64,000 nt of DNA from Sipunculus nudus (taxonomy: Eukaryota > Annelida > Sipuncula > Golfingiida > Sipunculidae): contig CM049319.1 of the NCBI GenBank assembly GCA_026874595.1, forward strand, positions 16,397,601 to 16,461,600, read 5' to 3'. A program made the translations under genes and the position numbers. The notes under the pieces were generated by a model. That model saw only the letters and a list, made by a program, of their open reading frames with translations. It was not told the origin of the DNA and ran no database searches. Below, piece after piece: positions 28,201-43,200 of the stretch (positions within the stretch are counted from its first letter, which is position 1; each line of letters begins with the position of its first letter).

Positions 28201-31200
28201 CTTTGTACAACCACAAAATCTGAAAATGTTTGAGCAAATAAGCCATCAGAAGCTGGGGAATAAAAGCAGATGTAGATCCTGTCTATAAACTTGATAAGAA
28301 TGGTCCATTTTTGGTTTTATTTTTAACACTAGGTTGCAGCATTTACCTGTATTTTAAGATTAATTTTTTACATAAGTCGTGCAAGGTACATACATTTTTT
28401 TTTAATTCTTTGACAACTGAAGACACTGGGATGTATTAACAAGTGGCCATTGAAATATGTTTTAATATGTTCTTTCTTCAACATAACCAGGCAACATCAA
28501 TTTTAAGATATGATTTTCTGCTTAGGAAATACTATTACACAGATACTGTATAACAAAAATCCCCTTCATAAAATAACATCACTTCTAACACAAAATGGCA
28601 AAATAATCTAATAATTGAACCAAGTTAACTTACCCTGACTGACCTTGACATCTGTTCATAAGTGACCTTGGCAATACCAGATTCACTGTGGTCAAGGTGG
28701 AAATAGCCTGAACCTTTGATCAATTTCAACTGGACCTAAAAGAAAGCAAGACTTAACAATCGTAAGGAGAGTATCATACAACTGCAACTGGCCTTTGGCC
28801 TTCTGCAAACATTAATCTTAACTGATTGCTTTTAGACAGTTTGTTTTCACTGACAACTAAAGTTCACATGACAAATAAGCTAATCATGAGCCTATTCACA
28901 ACATAATTTTTCTATGATATTCATATGGGTGGATGACACTTAAAGAAGATAACCGTGCTTCCATGTCTCAGCAGTAAAGGGATACAGGCATCCTTGGCCA
29001 TAAACTGTTGCATTCATTTTAAAACAAAAGTATCCATGTTAAAAATGTGTATGCATTACACAGATTTTGTCTTTATTCTTTATTGTTTTCATATGGTCAC
29101 TTATGTGCAATCTAGAACTGATTTATGATGATAAAGAAAACAATTGATGAAAAATTTCCAAAATTGTTATAAAGTAAAGACTGCAGGACTCTTTCATAAT
29201 TTACATTTTTACATTCTTTTACATTTTAAAATGTAGAAATTTTTAAAAGGTTCAGGTTTTATAGTTTCTTTGAGATATAACTAAATATGAACCATGAAGG
29301 TTTGCAAATCAGCAACAAGACTCAACAAGTAGATATGATAAATTTTAAGGAAGAAATGAAAAAAAGTTAACATTAATCTTAACCATTTAAACTGACAAAA
29401 GAGAATGGATTGCTATATAAGGATTTATAGTTTATACCTTGTTTGATGGATGGTTGAACATGTAAGCAGTCTCTGGGGTGATGGTGGCATCCTCCACCAG
29501 TGACAGAATCAGTGTACGACTGAGTGGTGGTGATACATTTTCCTGCAATAAATAACAAGCATAGATAACTAAAGAGCAGGACAATACAATAGTCACATAT
29601 CAAACAGAAATTAACAGTAATCAGTAACATAGGAACAAATATATCCCTTTACTGTTCTCCCTCATTTGGCAAGATTTTCTTGGTTATGCAATCTATTGCA
29701 TAAAATTTTCAGACTGTCATAATTGCTGAAAATAAAGTAAAGATACCATGAAACTATGAAAGATATTATGTGTTACATAAAGTGTCTGAAAAGTCTGAAA
29801 TCTTAATTTTATTTAAAAAAGAGTTATATATAGCTGATATATATATATAGCCAATATATATAGTCTATATATATTTATATAGTCAATAGATTCAATTAAT
29901 TATACCTATATAAACAATTATAATTATATTACAATTATATTTCTTAGTTTATCATAAAATCATGTAAAATCAGTAATTTGTGAGAATTAAGATTGTTTGA
30001 TGGACAACGGTTCATAATAACTTACATCAAACGTGATCCTCTGCTTGGTGAAGTAGCTGGTATCATATTTATTGATCGTGACAGTCACAGACAGTGATCC
30101 AAGTTTGTTCTTTGTCAGCAAAGTCTGATAAACTGAAATTAGATTTTAAATATAATGAAAAGTTACCATTTAAAGCTTGAACAGTTGACTCTACCGTGCT
30201 AAAACAAGATGGCACTGTATGCTAGAAATGGTTGAAGATATTTCTATTTAAACCAATTTTCTATCATTACACCTTTAGGATTTCATATTTATGTGAATGA
30301 CTGCTCTGGAATAAGGATACTTTTAAGTTATTATATTAATGATATTATTTGTAGTCAGTCCCTTGACCTGAATAAAAATAAATTTACCATCAGGCCACAT
30401 AATACTTCAGTAAATTCATCTAAATTTATCTAGCTTTTCGTTTAACTAAAATCAACAGATACTGATTGCTCACTAAACATGATGCAGACTTTCCAGCAAT
30501 TGTTTTGGTATTAAAATGTATATTCTTCAAATCAGACCTATCCAGTTCTTTGTATTTAATATGACTTTCTTGTCTAAATCATATAATAGATTCAGCAGAG
30601 TTGATTAAAAGTGTCTTGAGGCTCCATTGCTAAATGATAAATAGTGATGTAATTTGGATTGACAGTCTGAACAGTTCATGTTACTCAATTAAACAAATGC
30701 AGGAACAAGTCGCACTGACCTTTGACCTCTTTGCGACCTGTCTCCTGCACTGTGACCTCTGTAGTCATAGCTCCCTGGCTGTCAAACATGGCTAAGGCGT
30801 GATCAGAGATTTCCCAGTCCAAGGCTAGAGAGGAGAAGTTGTTGAATTTCCTTCCTTCTTTGTCTGTTACAGCCACCATGATATCAAGGTCCTTGTTGAT
30901 GTGGCTAGGAATCTGAAAATGTATTCATTAACAATTTGATGAAATTTTCTTTAAACAAAGTATCACTCACTAAAATCAAATTTTTGTTAACTACCAATGT
31001 CCACATTTTTAAAATAATTATTCTTTAAACAGACTACTAAATCCAAGGTTTTTGGTTTAAAGAGGCAGATAAGTAAAATAACATAATCAACTGGAATGTA
31101 AATAATATTTTACTTTGTGAGTTTCTGAACAGTTAACAGGATTTACAGAGAATTACTGGAAAGAAGACTCTAGCAATTGTATACAATATGTATCCATTTC

Positions 31201-34200
31201 ACAGATTTGTGAAGCAGTAGATAAAAGAGATAAATTGAGTGTAAAATTAAGTGTACAAGGTAAGACATATGAAAGTAATTGACTATTCCTTGTGTACAGA
31301 ATAAGATGACCTTAAAATCCAAAACCTTGGTGAATCCTGAAATCAATATTTTCGAGTCACATGGTACTTCAGAAATCATAAACATGCAAATGGCTGCATA
31401 AACAATGCAACCGCCAGATCTTTTACCAAGACCTAAAAAAAGCCAGTTAATGCAGACTCGAGCAGGGAACTAGCGGAAATAGATTTCTACTCACTGGTTC
31501 TCCAGAGTCTGGTGTCACTGGACATGGTGGTAGTTTCAGTTCAGGGTGTCTGACAACAGGTGTCAGCAGTAGTCCAGTTGGGTGGGCACAAATATATCTA
31601 CAACAGAAACAGTGATACAGACTTTAAGTTTAAACTGGTTATACACCACATAAATGACAAGGATGCAAAACAAAAAGGCCTGACAAGAAAATGAATAAAG
31701 CATCATAGGTTATTATTTTACAGTAATATCCAAACTGCTAGTCAGAGAGATCTGGTGGGCATTTTCAGAATAACCTGAATCCAGAGGGAGAGGAATTTGT
31801 TTGATCTTAATACAAGATCATAATATATAATATTATGACAATTATAAAATATGATTTATACATTATACTCTTTTGTAAAGAACAAACAAACTCATAACGC
31901 ATAATTTTTTTTTCTTCCCCCCCCCTTTTTTATAAATATGGATTTAATTGTAGATAAACAACAGCCGATTTGTTAATTGAACCATGAGGCATGAATTGAT
32001 AACTGGGTGGAGGCATCTCTATCTAATGACTCCCCTACCTGATATGTGCTGTTTCAGTAGCTGGGAATGGGTTCTTGCTTGTAGGACCATTGCCTACCTT
32101 CATGGTAAGATCCTGCAAAACAAAGTGAATTCAAAATAATATTTTTTAAAGAGCCAATGTGACACATATTCTTCTGCACTTCTGTCACATTATATCACAC
32201 TGAAACATGCATCATGCAATTTTGTTCTTACCTACCAGAGGCTAACATGAATATATTTGTACAAGTACATTGTCTTAGGTCTTAGGTCTAAGAGTTAACA
32301 AAATTTCCCCCTTTTTTGCTAGAGATACAATGGTAGATCTTTGCTCAGAGTCGAGAGTATTCCCTGCTATAAATCTAGATGACTTCAGCTAGAAATTTCA
32401 GTGATACCTTTGATCCATAAGCTAGATACTTTATACCCTTACCATCTACCTATATATTCATATATGACATGAAAGATGAAGACACCATTCTTACCTGTTC
32501 ACCTAGCTCCTTACATAAACCCCATACACTGTGAAAATTTCCTATAATACAAGAAAAGAATAAAGAAAATGAGAGAGAAATTGACAAATAAGCAAATTTT
32601 TACATGATTTTACTCAAACTTTACTAATCAAAGTGATATTTCATGGATGTTTGTGATATTCTGAAGGACTGGTTAGATAGTGTGGTTCATAACTTACATA
32701 ATGCTGGTAGGGATGGATGTGTGGGTAAGCATATTATTTCAGTTTTATAATACACTGAGTATTAAACATTTTATTACAGCATTTCATAAATTGAATAAAG
32801 GGTTTAACTAGGCTCAAATCTGTTTTGTCAGTCTCCAGAAGGGGGTAGCACAAACAATAATGCAGAATATATCTTATCCAGCATTTGATGGTACTGCCTG
32901 TGCAGGCTCTGTTTTATGTGATACGGCCTCACTAATACCAGGCTTAGAGATATCAATCTTACTTACTGTGTATGCCACGCATGTGTACTGCTGAAAGTGA
33001 CACAAGGTCGGTTAAATCCACATGAGCTGAAAAGAAAGGAAATCATTTCAATTATCTAATTCATTATGAAACATATCATAGAAAATTAAAGACGTGAATA
33101 AGCATGTCATTACTTAATGGCATGATTATTTTTTTTTCATATAATGAACTTGTTGTATTCAGCAAAGTTAAAAAATAGCAGAAAAAGGGAGTAATACTCA
33201 ACAGTCCTTAAATATTAACATTTGATTTTTCCTCAAATTGGTAACAATGAAAAAAATTCCTTGCAATGTACAGTATATTGCAACAAAGGCATATTCCAAA
33301 CAAAATATTTAATTTTACCACTTAGATTTCTTTTTCTGACTACATATGAAATCCATACTAAAATTGTGTAATGTTACAATAATTCCCCCCCAAATTCCCA
33401 GTCTTAATGTCTTTAAAGTTTAATGTACATACCTGTCTGGAAATACTTTGATTGGTCCAGAACCCATGGCTGTGGCCCACCATCAAACACAACCTCGTAT
33501 GATGATCCTACAGCCACAACAGCCACAGTCTCTGGGTCCACTGGCTGTAATAATGTATAATGACTTTATACTGATGTGACAACCTGCGTAAAAGACTATT
33601 GGGTCACATTTTGTTTTTCCCTGCCTCTTCAGGTGTTATATTTAAGTGTGTGTGTGTGTATGGGGGGGGGGGTTGTTAGGATATTTCAGTAACAACACAC
33701 TACTAGAGTGATTAAGGAAGGAAAAGGAATATAGTGCCTCAAGGTTTGTCATCAAGATCAAGTCAGTAAAATTTGAATGAATTACATCACTTTTTTATGT
33801 ATTTTCCAAATTTAGATGGACAATATTTTCTTATCAGCATATTTGTATTCAAACCAATATAAAAAATACAGGTGCAATAATTATATGCACCAACTTACTT
33901 ATTACCTTCAGAGGTTTGTAGGCTGCAATAACAATGGAAGCCTCCAGATGAACATCTGCATAAGTGTATTCAACTTTGACCTCTGTATGACCAATCTCAT
34001 TTGCATGGACCCTGACCCTGGCACAACCAGACTCTCTTGGTGCCAACATATCTGCAATAAAACAGCATTAAAATCTGCATTTAAACATTGTTTCAGTAAA
34101 TGATAACATAAGTAACATATGAATACTGGAACCCAAGTACTTTTCTTTTTTTAATAATCTTTGACAGCCAATTAAAATTGTTTACCTTGGCCTTCCTTGA

Positions 34201-37200
34201 ACTGGAACACAGTTTCATCATTCAATGTGACTCTCATCGGAATGTAGCTGCAATCACTGAACATAACTGCCTCAGAGTCTGAAATAACAAGCAAATTCAT
34301 GAATTTATGTCCCCCGCTTCCACCTCTTGTTGTCCCCTGCTTGCCTTCTATATATGTTTTAGTTTTTATTTTCCCCTGAAGATGTCTCCACATAATAAAT
34401 TTTGTTGTGAATTGGGTACAAAATTGAAATATATTATTTGTTTTGGAGCTGGTGATAATTAATTTTCAAACAGACACTCCAAAACCAGTCTCAATCAAGG
34501 TATGCATGAAAGCAATCACTAACCCAAATTTGAACTAGAATACGGGTAGTCGACAAGCGACTACGTGTATCCGCCAAAATCAGAGAAGGACAGGTGAAGT
34601 GAGGCATGTATTGAGTGGCCAGGGGATATAAGAGTTACATGTGTTACATATTAGAATGGATCTCTGCCACATAAACATGACTAGGTGGCGCCACCTGTTA
34701 TTTGAACAAGATACTATCCAAGATGTATACACATGCAAAATTTCATGTGAAAAGTCAAACCACTGCAGAGATATGAGTGATTTTAACCTAAGGCAGACAA
34801 ACAGATGGATGCTGTGCAAATATGGTTGCAGGTGGCGCCACCATTTTTGTGTATGTTTTAAAGCTATCCAAGGGCTACATTTGTGTAAATTTTTTTTCCT
34901 GATTGGTCAAACGAGTCAAGAGATATAAGCATTAATGTCTGCAGCGTGAACGTGAATGTAGATGGCGCCACTTGTCATAAAATCAAGAAAGTTATCCAGG
35001 ATGTATATGCATGCCAAATTACAGGTAATTTGGTCAAATCACTGCAGAGATATGAGTAATTTTAACCTAAGGCAGCAGACAGATGAACGCTGTGCAAAAA
35101 TGGCTGCAGGTGGCGCCACCATTTTTGCGTATGTTATAAAGCTATCAAAGGGCTACATTAGTGTAAATTTTTTTTCCTGATTGGTTGACCGAGTCCGGAG
35201 ATATAAGCATGGATGTCTACAGCGTGAACGTGAATGTAGGTGGCGCCACCTGTCATAAAATCAAGAAAGCTATGCGGGATGTATACCCATGCCGAATTTC
35301 AGGTAATTTGGTCAAACCACTGCAGAGATATGAGTGATTTTAACCTAAGGCAGCAGACAGATGAACGCTGTGCAAAAATGGCTGCAGGTGGCGCCACCAT
35401 TTTTGTGTATGTTATAAAGCTATCCAAGGGCTACTTTTGTGTAAAATTTTTTTCCTGATTGGTCAAACGGTTCCCGAGATATGAGCTAAGGTGTGTGCAG
35501 CGTTAACGTGAATGTAGGTGGCGCCACCTGTCATAAAATCAAGAAAGCTATCTAGGATGTATATGCATACCAAATATTAGGTGAATTAGTCAAACCACTG
35601 CAGAGATATGAGTGATTTTAACCCAAGGCAGATGAACAGATGGACACTGTGCAAACATGGTTGCAGGTGGCGCCACCTTTTTTTGTGTATGTTATAAAGC
35701 TTTCCCAGGGCTACATTTGTGTAAAAATTTTTTTCCTGATCGGTCAAATGGTTCCCGAGATATGTGGGTTTATGTGTGGAAACAGACGCACAAACTGACG
35801 CTGGGCAGAGAGGAAAGGTCAGAGGTCAAGGTCACTTGGTTAGGCACCAGTTCACATGTGACCCGATAATTTGTGTAAGTTTCGGAAAAATCCGTCCAGT
35901 AGTCTCAGAGAGTTTTGGAAAAAACAAAAATAATTACTCAGGTCAAGGAGCTAATAAGGTTTGTCATTGTTAATCATCAGTCTACTGCACCAATATAAAT
36001 GATGAATTAAATCAAATATACAGAGCTGCCTCAAAGCGGGTAAAATAGACCAGCCTAAAAACATCTCAGTGTTACAGCCTAATTATCAAGGGTATTTTGT
36101 GTGTGTGTTTTACACACAAGTGACCTGACAGATAGAATTATATATCATTCATACATGCATACATTCTCGATAAAATAAAGAATACACTGTTCCTTCATAT
36201 TCAAGTGTTGTGATTATTATTATTTTGGGGTACTTGCCTGGCTTCAGCTTTCCTAAAAGTACCAGAGGTAAATCCAGATATGTTCCTACAGGGGTCTCCA
36301 CCCTGATCTTGTTGAAATACATGTCTGTAGGGGGCAGCACATATACCTGAAAATCATAAGATTATATCATCTTAACAGCACTGAATAAAAATAACCTATA
36401 TTGGAATAATTGTTTGGAAAGTGTGTGTGGGCACTTGTATACTGAAACATAAATTAGATACATCTGAAAATATATCCATGATTCCTCTTTCTGTATGTTA
36501 CAATTGAAAAAAAAAAAATCAAACCAACGTCTTAAAACAAGTTCTCAACCTGGTCACGTGCTACACATTGTTGCTGAAACACTAAATGGTAGAGAAACAG
36601 TTTGAAAAAGGTATAATCCGAAACAAAATGTCAAACTTTCGGCTGTTATTTTACCCCTGCTGCTCAACATTATTAAGTATTTGCATGGACATTAAAAATA
36701 ACACATCAATCTCTAGTTTTGCACTTTTCAGTTATTTCTGTCATGAATGGATAAGTACACAACAGTAAAATACGGGTAACTTTTAACAGAAATATCAAGA
36801 ATGAATCTCACGCTCACGTCATGTTTTATAAAAAGAGCACCGAAAACGTGCATAGACACCTGTCATGTATCTGGTGACCTGTGACCTCAATAAATATGCA
36901 TGAATTTTGATGAGAAGGTTACTCAGACCTGTGAGTAACTCTACTAGTCAATATGTATAATGAGTTTAATGAAAATCCATTGGGTTTTTAGTAAGTCACC
37001 AAGGTGCCTCCAAAGTGCGGTGACCTTTTGCCTCCTTTAATATGCATGGATTTTGCTGGAAATCGAACTTAGGCATAATATTTTATTGATTAACATTTCT
37101 GGTGAGTTTTATCAAAATCCTTCATTTTCTTCATGAGTTATTAAGGCGACACCACAAAGTAGCCAAGTGACCAGTGATCTTATTAAATATGTGTGAATGT

Positions 37201-40200
37201 TGCCCATATTTGAACTCAGGTTGAGGTAATCTGTTGGTAAGTAGTTATGGTGAGTTTTGTGAAAACCAATCAAAGCCCTGGTAAATTATCATGGCTTTGT
37301 ATATATTTAATATTAAATCTAAAGTGACAGCACTAGCTTTACCTGAACTTCAGCATGATGTGCTGAGTGTCTTTTATCAGCGACCCTGACCACACACTCT
37401 CCTATACTGACAGGTGTGACCTCTCCACGACCACTGACTGTAGCGATCATCTTGTTGGATGATGTCATACTGTAGTTCCCACTGCCTCCAGTAGCTGTGA
37501 TCTGCAGATATCAGTAAAATTCAGTATAAACAGAACTCTGTATGGAAGTTCTATAACATTCGATAAAGTGGTGTTTGGTTTCAGCTGAACGGTTTAAACT
37601 GATGTAAAATTTAAGCAAATTATAGGCATGGGAACAAAAATCTCAATTCCATCAGCTAGTTATTTATTTTGTCTTATGACCAGACATCATGGGTTACAGT
37701 GTTAATTGGTAAAACATACTTAGCTTTGTTTATGCGACTGAAACTATAGGGGGTAAAATAATGAGTGCTTCAGTTGAGAAAGTCTGACTTCAACACTATG
37801 CATTCCTTCAGTGTCTACATATGTATGCAGTGTGTATACTGCAAACCTCAGGTGAATGCTGCATGTATGCATATATATACTACTGAATGCTACAAACAAC
37901 CAATGCCTATGTCAATATGCTGCTGGTATATATTTCAGTGAATAAGCACACTATTTCAGGAACAGGATAAGTCCACTGTTTCAGGTAAATGTAGCAGGTG
38001 ATTTGAACAGAAGGCCATGTGGAATGGAGCTTCTGTTTCAGTTATCTGCGTTGATTTTCCTTACCGCTACACCCATCAGTAGGATATTCAGGCTCCTGCT
38101 GGGTGTCAAAGGTAAGGTTATCTTCTTCCCTTTGAACTTTCCACCTTTACCAATAGTGGATATACTGTCATGATTTTTATTTTGTTATGCCTATTTGTCA
38201 TTGTAAAAACTTCGATTCAAATGATACTTTCCTAGTACATCTTTTCCTTTGGCCTGACTGACCTGAACCAGTATTAATGACCTTGACCTTTTCTAAAAGA
38301 CAAACCTTTGTGTTGATTTTAGAAAAAAAATCATGGTCAATATTTTCAAATTACAGACACAACAAAATGTATGGTAATCATGATAATTTAGTGATGAACA
38401 CTTTCTGTAGAAAAATAAATTCAGGTGAAACAGCCAAACATTTTAGTGAACGGGTATTTTTCTGATGTTAAAGGATGGATCTTATCAATACGCAGTGTGG
38501 TGAATTTAAGATTTTTTTATTACACAAACAATTACATAGTTACTGCAATTGGTAACTCTGACTTTGGGTAAAAATGACCTGCATAAACTTGCTTGGGCAA
38601 AAGTGGTCTTAAGTGTCCCTTTGTTATCAAAGACTGAATCAACTTGTTCAGTATGTTCCAATATGTTATGGGTGGAGACCCTTGAATGCTGAATGAAACC
38701 CATACATTTTCTAGGTATTCATTGTTAGCATGGTGTATTTGTATTATCAAATCTCACGTTTGATGGATGTAACTTTTGATGGTCTTCATTGTAAATCTGA
38801 TGTAAAATTTATGCATATTACAGGCGTGGGAACAAAAATGATAATTTTATCTGCTGGTCATTTATTTTGTCTTATGACCAAAAATCATGGGCTACAGTGT
38901 TAAATTGGTTTCAACCTAACAAGCATTTTAACTGGTCAGAATCTTGACTTGCAGTTATGGCTACAGATATAGTTTGTATCTGCCTTTCTCAAAGTTTCCA
39001 TGTGGCAATATCACTCAAAATGTCAGATCTAGATGTTTAATTAGATTAGAAAGCCCTATCAAATCCATTTCATATTCATAATACAATACATCTATTTTAC
39101 CTTCTGTGTATGGTTGTAAGGCTTTTTATCTGTAGGGTTCCAAGGAAACACCAGCACAGGTGGCTCCACCTGTATGGGATCGTAGATCTCCACATCTTGT
39201 GAGTTCTCTATTGGCTGTTTCAGTATATACTCACTACCATCCTGTGTATACATAATTAATATTAATGTTAACATATATACAATGCCATGATTCTTTTCCA
39301 TTCAAATATATATGTTAAGATAACTGATCCTTCATATAAACAAAACAATATAACTTGTTATATATTTAGATAGTCAATTCTTCAGACAAACAAAACAATA
39401 TAACTCTTATAATACTTAAATATGTTCAAAATAAAATTTCATCATATGATATTACTTTTAATATGTATACAGAACACTTAACATGCAAATAAATAGGACT
39501 ACCCAACTGTATCACATTGGAATATCCGTAATATGTTCACTGACAGGACCCCTGTTTTGCAGTAATATACCATGTAATAATACAGAGGTTACAAATGAAA
39601 AGCTTTCTTTTCATGGAAACCTTCAAATAAGAGGTGCACATATGGAGAGGTATTTTGTATTTTATTACAGATTAGATCAATTTATGAGTTTACTTTCAGG
39701 AATGAATCAAATGATTAATATATGAATATTAATCAATTATCGTATTATTATACAAAATGATTCAGGATATTTTAAAATATCTTTCAATACAAACATAATA
39801 GAAAATATAAGAAAGAAATATCAGCACTGTAGACCATTTACCTTTTTCAGTATGACCTTGAGCTGACCTTGGATCTCTGTGAATCCTTTCTCCTTGGTGT
39901 GTACCACATGGTATGTGCCATTCAGACTGGAGGTCACATTGAAATAGCGATCAGGAAATGTGGCCTTCAGTCTTACATTCTGGAATTTAAAGAAGGTTAT
40001 ATATACAAAGTATTTACAAATTAATCAAGATATACAGGTCTTCCTGACTGCATCAAGAGTTTTATGGACCAAATTCTGTGTCAAGGGCATAGGGAATTAC
40101 GCTGACCAGCATGTTTAGCTACTATTATATCACTATACTCAGCTGTGTTTATGCGACTGAGACTATATAAAGGGACAATAGTGCTTGAATGCACCAGTTG

Positions 40201-43200
40201 AGAAAGTCTGGGACATCCACCCTATGCAATCTATCATGGGCCATGTTAGATCTCAGAGGCCATCGTTAATTACTCAAACCAGCATATATTTCTGGCATAA
40301 TATCTAAATATTTAGCAATGTTTATGCAACTGAGACTATAGAGGGTAAACAAATAAGTGAACACTTCTGTTTATAAAATCTGGGACTTCAGAAAGTGTCT
40401 ACATATGTATGCAGTATGTATACTGCAAACCTCAGGTGAATGCTGCATGTATGCATATATGTACTACTGTATGCTATAAACAACCAATGCCTATGTCAAT
40501 ATGCTGCTGGTATGTATTTCAGTGTATAAGCACACTATTTCAGGTACAGGATAAGTCCACTGTTTCAGGTAAATGTAGCAGGTGATTTGAACAGAAGGCC
40601 ACGTGGAATGGAGCTCCTGTTTCAGTAATCTGCGTTGATTTCCCTTACCGCTACACCCATCAGGAGGATATTCAGGCTTCTGCTGGGTGTCAAAGGTAAG
40701 GTAATCCTTTTCCCTTTGATCTTTCTGACTTAACCAATATTGGATATTCTGTCATGATTTTTATATTGTTATACCTCTTTGTCTTTGTTAAAACATTGTA
40801 AAAATTTGTCAAATGACTCTTTCCTAGTACTTCTTTTCCTTTGGCCTGACCTGAACAAGTTTAACTACAAACATTTACAGAGTTACTGCAAATGGTAAAT
40901 GTGGTAAAAATTGGTCTTAAGTGTCCCTTTGTTATCAAAGACTGAATCACCTTGTTCAGTATGTTCCAGTATGTTATGGGTGGAGACCCTTGAATGCTGA
41001 ATGACACCCATACATTTTTCCAGTTGTTAGCAAGGTGTACTTGTGTTAACAAAACTCACATTTGATGGATGTATCTTTTGGTGGTCTTCATTGTAAATCT
41101 CAATTGTGACTTCATAATCTCTTCCTGTCTCCAGGACCCATTTCTTCCCAGGATGCACCAAGAATACTGTCGTCCAGAAAAAGATAGTGGAATTGTATAC
41201 AGAGCCATGGTGCAATGTTCCTGGCCATATATACTCAAGTGTTACATACTGTTACCATAAAGTGGCATGAATTTGTTCAATGAAACACTTTAGAATAAAG
41301 ATGATGTATTCTTTCAGATAATATATATATATATATATATAATATATATATATATATTAATGAATCCATGGTAGGAAATAAAAAGTGATTTCTTTATTAT
41401 CATACTGCACTTGTAATATTATAATTCTGGTCTGCAACTATGAGGTACCCTTTAGTCACCAGTACTTCACTTCTCAGTCCATAGTCCCATATAATATTAT
41501 TTATGTAACAACTGTACTTCACACAAGTTCAGATTTCCAATAATATTCTTAATTATCAATACTAACTACTTTAAAAAATGACCACTAACTAATTTTCCAC
41601 CCTACACACATACACATACACATAACTACTTTAACAAATGACCACTAATTAATTTTCCACCACACACACACACACATATAATAACATGTATATATATTCA
41701 TCACTTACCCAAATAAGCAGGTTCAACAACATATATCTGAGCATGGGGCTCCTTGAAGGCACCTTTCAATTTAATATCTACATAAAGGTCAAGGCCAAAC
41801 ATATGTGACATGGTAAACACTTGCATTCCAGCACAGGATGCACTCATTTCATGACATCTGTCAATCACTACAGTTAAATCTAAAATTAATGCAAAGACAT
41901 AATATACAAACACTTGTCCACACCTGAAACATGCCTTGGAATTCAATATTATTAACAATTATGTGTGTATGTCTGGAATATTTCTCATGCGAAGTAGCAT
42001 TTAGTTCATTACGAAAAAATACCCACTGGGTCCCGTTGTAGAAGAAGGGTATACTGCTGCGTTGTGTATCCATACTTATAAGGCAGCAAACTCCCAAGAA
42101 CCATGAGGTAGCAACATCTGGTGCTCGATACGGAGCCAATTATTTATGTCTTTGTGGAAATGGGCCAAAGTGAATTTCAGCAATGATGAGGCTGAGAGTG
42201 GTGTGATATTGTGCAACAGATCTGTGATGTGATGCTGCCAGGAATTCAACTGAGTGCAAGTGGATGGGCCCAACTGGTGTGCATTCTGTAAGTTAGGGCA
42301 TCTGACCAACGCTGATAGCAAAACTGTCATGGCCCCTTTCAGCGACAAACAATTAAAGAGACGGTACACTTAGAAGCATATAAACAGATTTTAAATTAGA
42401 CCAGCAAATGTGAATGATTGCTGTGTGAGTATCAAAACAAGTTCTTTGGTTGTGTTTATTGGTTTTTCTTATGCACCATACCTTCAGGTAAGCCATAACA
42501 TGGGATGTCAATACACTTAGGATTATTTTAACTACCATGGCTTCCTTTTCAAGCAGATTAGCCCAATCATTAGGTACACTAGATAAGGTGTGGTGTATGC
42601 TACAAACAGAGTTTTGGTATGCATTATAAACACTGTGGTTGGCTTAAAATTTGTGATTCTAATTTTTTGCAATTTCACTTTCTTAGCAGAAATTCTTTTC
42701 CCCTTCAGGCAGACAATATAAAAAATCTGATATTATGTATAACATCTATCTTTGATTTAAAGGTAACATAAATCTGTTATTATCATTATATCAATCTCTT
42801 ACCTTTCACCATTTGTCATGTGGATAACATATATAAACTGCCAATGAGGCTGTATTATAAGTGACTGTTCATGTGTAGTTGAGGCCTCTTATTCACAAAG
42901 GTTTAATTTTCAATTGACCTATCCATGAACTCTGTGCGACCTTAATCGCATATTCATTCAATGAATAATCATAAGCATTGGACTAACGAGCAACCTATCA
43001 GGTGACTTAAACATTGTAAAGTGTCAATCATCTGACAAAAACAAAATTTTGCATAATTTGACAGAGCTCTGTCAAACAGAACATGTGTAGTCTGTAAATA
43101 CTTCTAGTACCCATGTCAGCATGTTTTCTGGGATATTTTTTTTATACAAAGGAGACATTATAAAAAGTTCTAGTCTATATGTCACAAGAGCCATTCCTCT

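Noticed and set aside
34641-35869. Series of similar 70-95-codon open frames in the 278-bp array
   Set aside because: The unit length (278) is not a multiple of three, so the frames cannot join, and they simply recur with the repeat. No protein similarity.
41763-41880. Extended exon 8 (open frame continuing into the intron, including a GLDLYVDIKLK stretch)
   Set aside because: The acceptor at 41,762 gives correct phase with exon 7 and the family spacing; the upstream frame adds residues absent from gp210 and has no phase-compatible acceptor that I could see.
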